Shown: one piece after another, positions 63,912 to 64,000 of the stretch
How positions within the stretch are numbered: the stretch's first letter is position 1
Layout: every line of letters starts with the position of its first letter
Assembly (NCBI GenBank): GCA_016783565.1
Contig: JADHWI010000006.1
Location: forward strand, 17,495-81,494
DNA length: 64,000 nucleotides
Direction: 5' to 3'
DNA from: Kiritimatiellia bacterium
GTDB taxonomy: Bacteria > Verrucomicrobiota > Kiritimatiellia > UBA8416 > JADHWI01
Position numbers and translations under genes: made by a program
The notes under the pieces: generated by a model
Told to the model about the DNA's origin: nothing
The model's database searches: none
Seen by the model: only the letters and a program-made list of their open reading frames with translations

Positions 63912-64000
63912 CCCTTCGTCCTCACCTTCGACCTTTCCTTCGCTTCCGTCTTGGTTTCGGAGAATTAGCGGTCTCAGGTTTAGAGCGGCTTCGCCTATGT

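Noticed and set aside
1..64000. CRISPR array, prophage, insertion sequence or integrase
   Set aside because: I looked for regularly spaced repeats, transposase or integrase motifs and tRNA-flanking duplications and saw none.

Overview
The window carries about 50 densely packed protein genes and two tRNA genes. I see no rRNA, transposase, CRISPR array or prophage. The envelope genes (LptD, MreBCD with PBP2 and RodA, a TolC-MacAB-type efflux set, ExbB/ExbD) indicate a diderm, LPS-type bacterium. The mix of TonB-like/toroid proteins, a YdjY-type periplasmic protein, a CdaA-CdaR pair, a bacterial family-B DNA polymerase and a plant-like GDP-mannose 3,5-epimerase suggests the PVC superphylum (Verrucomicrobiota/Kiritimatiellota side). 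That placement is inference from gene content, not a database result.

Layout. 1-3831: acetyl-CoA carboxylase locus: the 3' end of accD, a ParB-domain protein, accA, and a carboxyltransferase-BCCP fusion with a histone-like lysine-rich tail. 4000-5918: nucleotide-sugar genes (rmlA, GDP-mannose 3,5-epimerase). 6051-12513 (minus): AraC-type regulator, TolC, MacA-like adaptor, ABC ATPase and MacB-like permease, several joined by ATGA overlaps. 12845-17257: smc and an inositol-monophosphatase family gene. 17262-29380 (minus): long envelope run mreB-mreC-mreD-mrdA-rodA-rng-lptD-polB-gspG. 29611-31188: serA. 31378-35612 (minus): RACo-like corrinoid-protein activator, HAD hydrolase, glpK, tRNA-Glu. 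35872-37972: leuB and asd.

38101-48754 is the most unusual part. A coiled-coil membrane protein and a small lipoprotein are read leftward. Divergent from them lie a 1032-residue TPR protein, a second TPR protein, ExbB, two different ExbDs, a protein with a TonB-like membrane anchor and proline-rich linker joined to a squalene-cyclase-like toroid, and a secreted YdjY-domain protein that seems to carry two ExbD-like periplasmic modules. I read this as a proton-motive-force-driven Ton/Tol-like machine whose energised arm ends in an alpha/alpha toroid instead of a TonB C-terminal domain. This is the best candidate here for an undescribed system.

48871-63911: mutL (minus), then serS-tilS, then ftsH-folP-cdaA-cdaR-ftsK with overlapping or nearly touching ends, an RodZ-like gene with a Fur-box-like site upstream, rimO, a zinc-ribbon protein and tRNA-Phe. 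REP-like palindromes with a GGTAGGG head occur in two of the convergent gaps (38055-38081 and 48778-48858). Clear sigma70-type promoters are visible upstream of smc, ftsH and tRNA-Phe.
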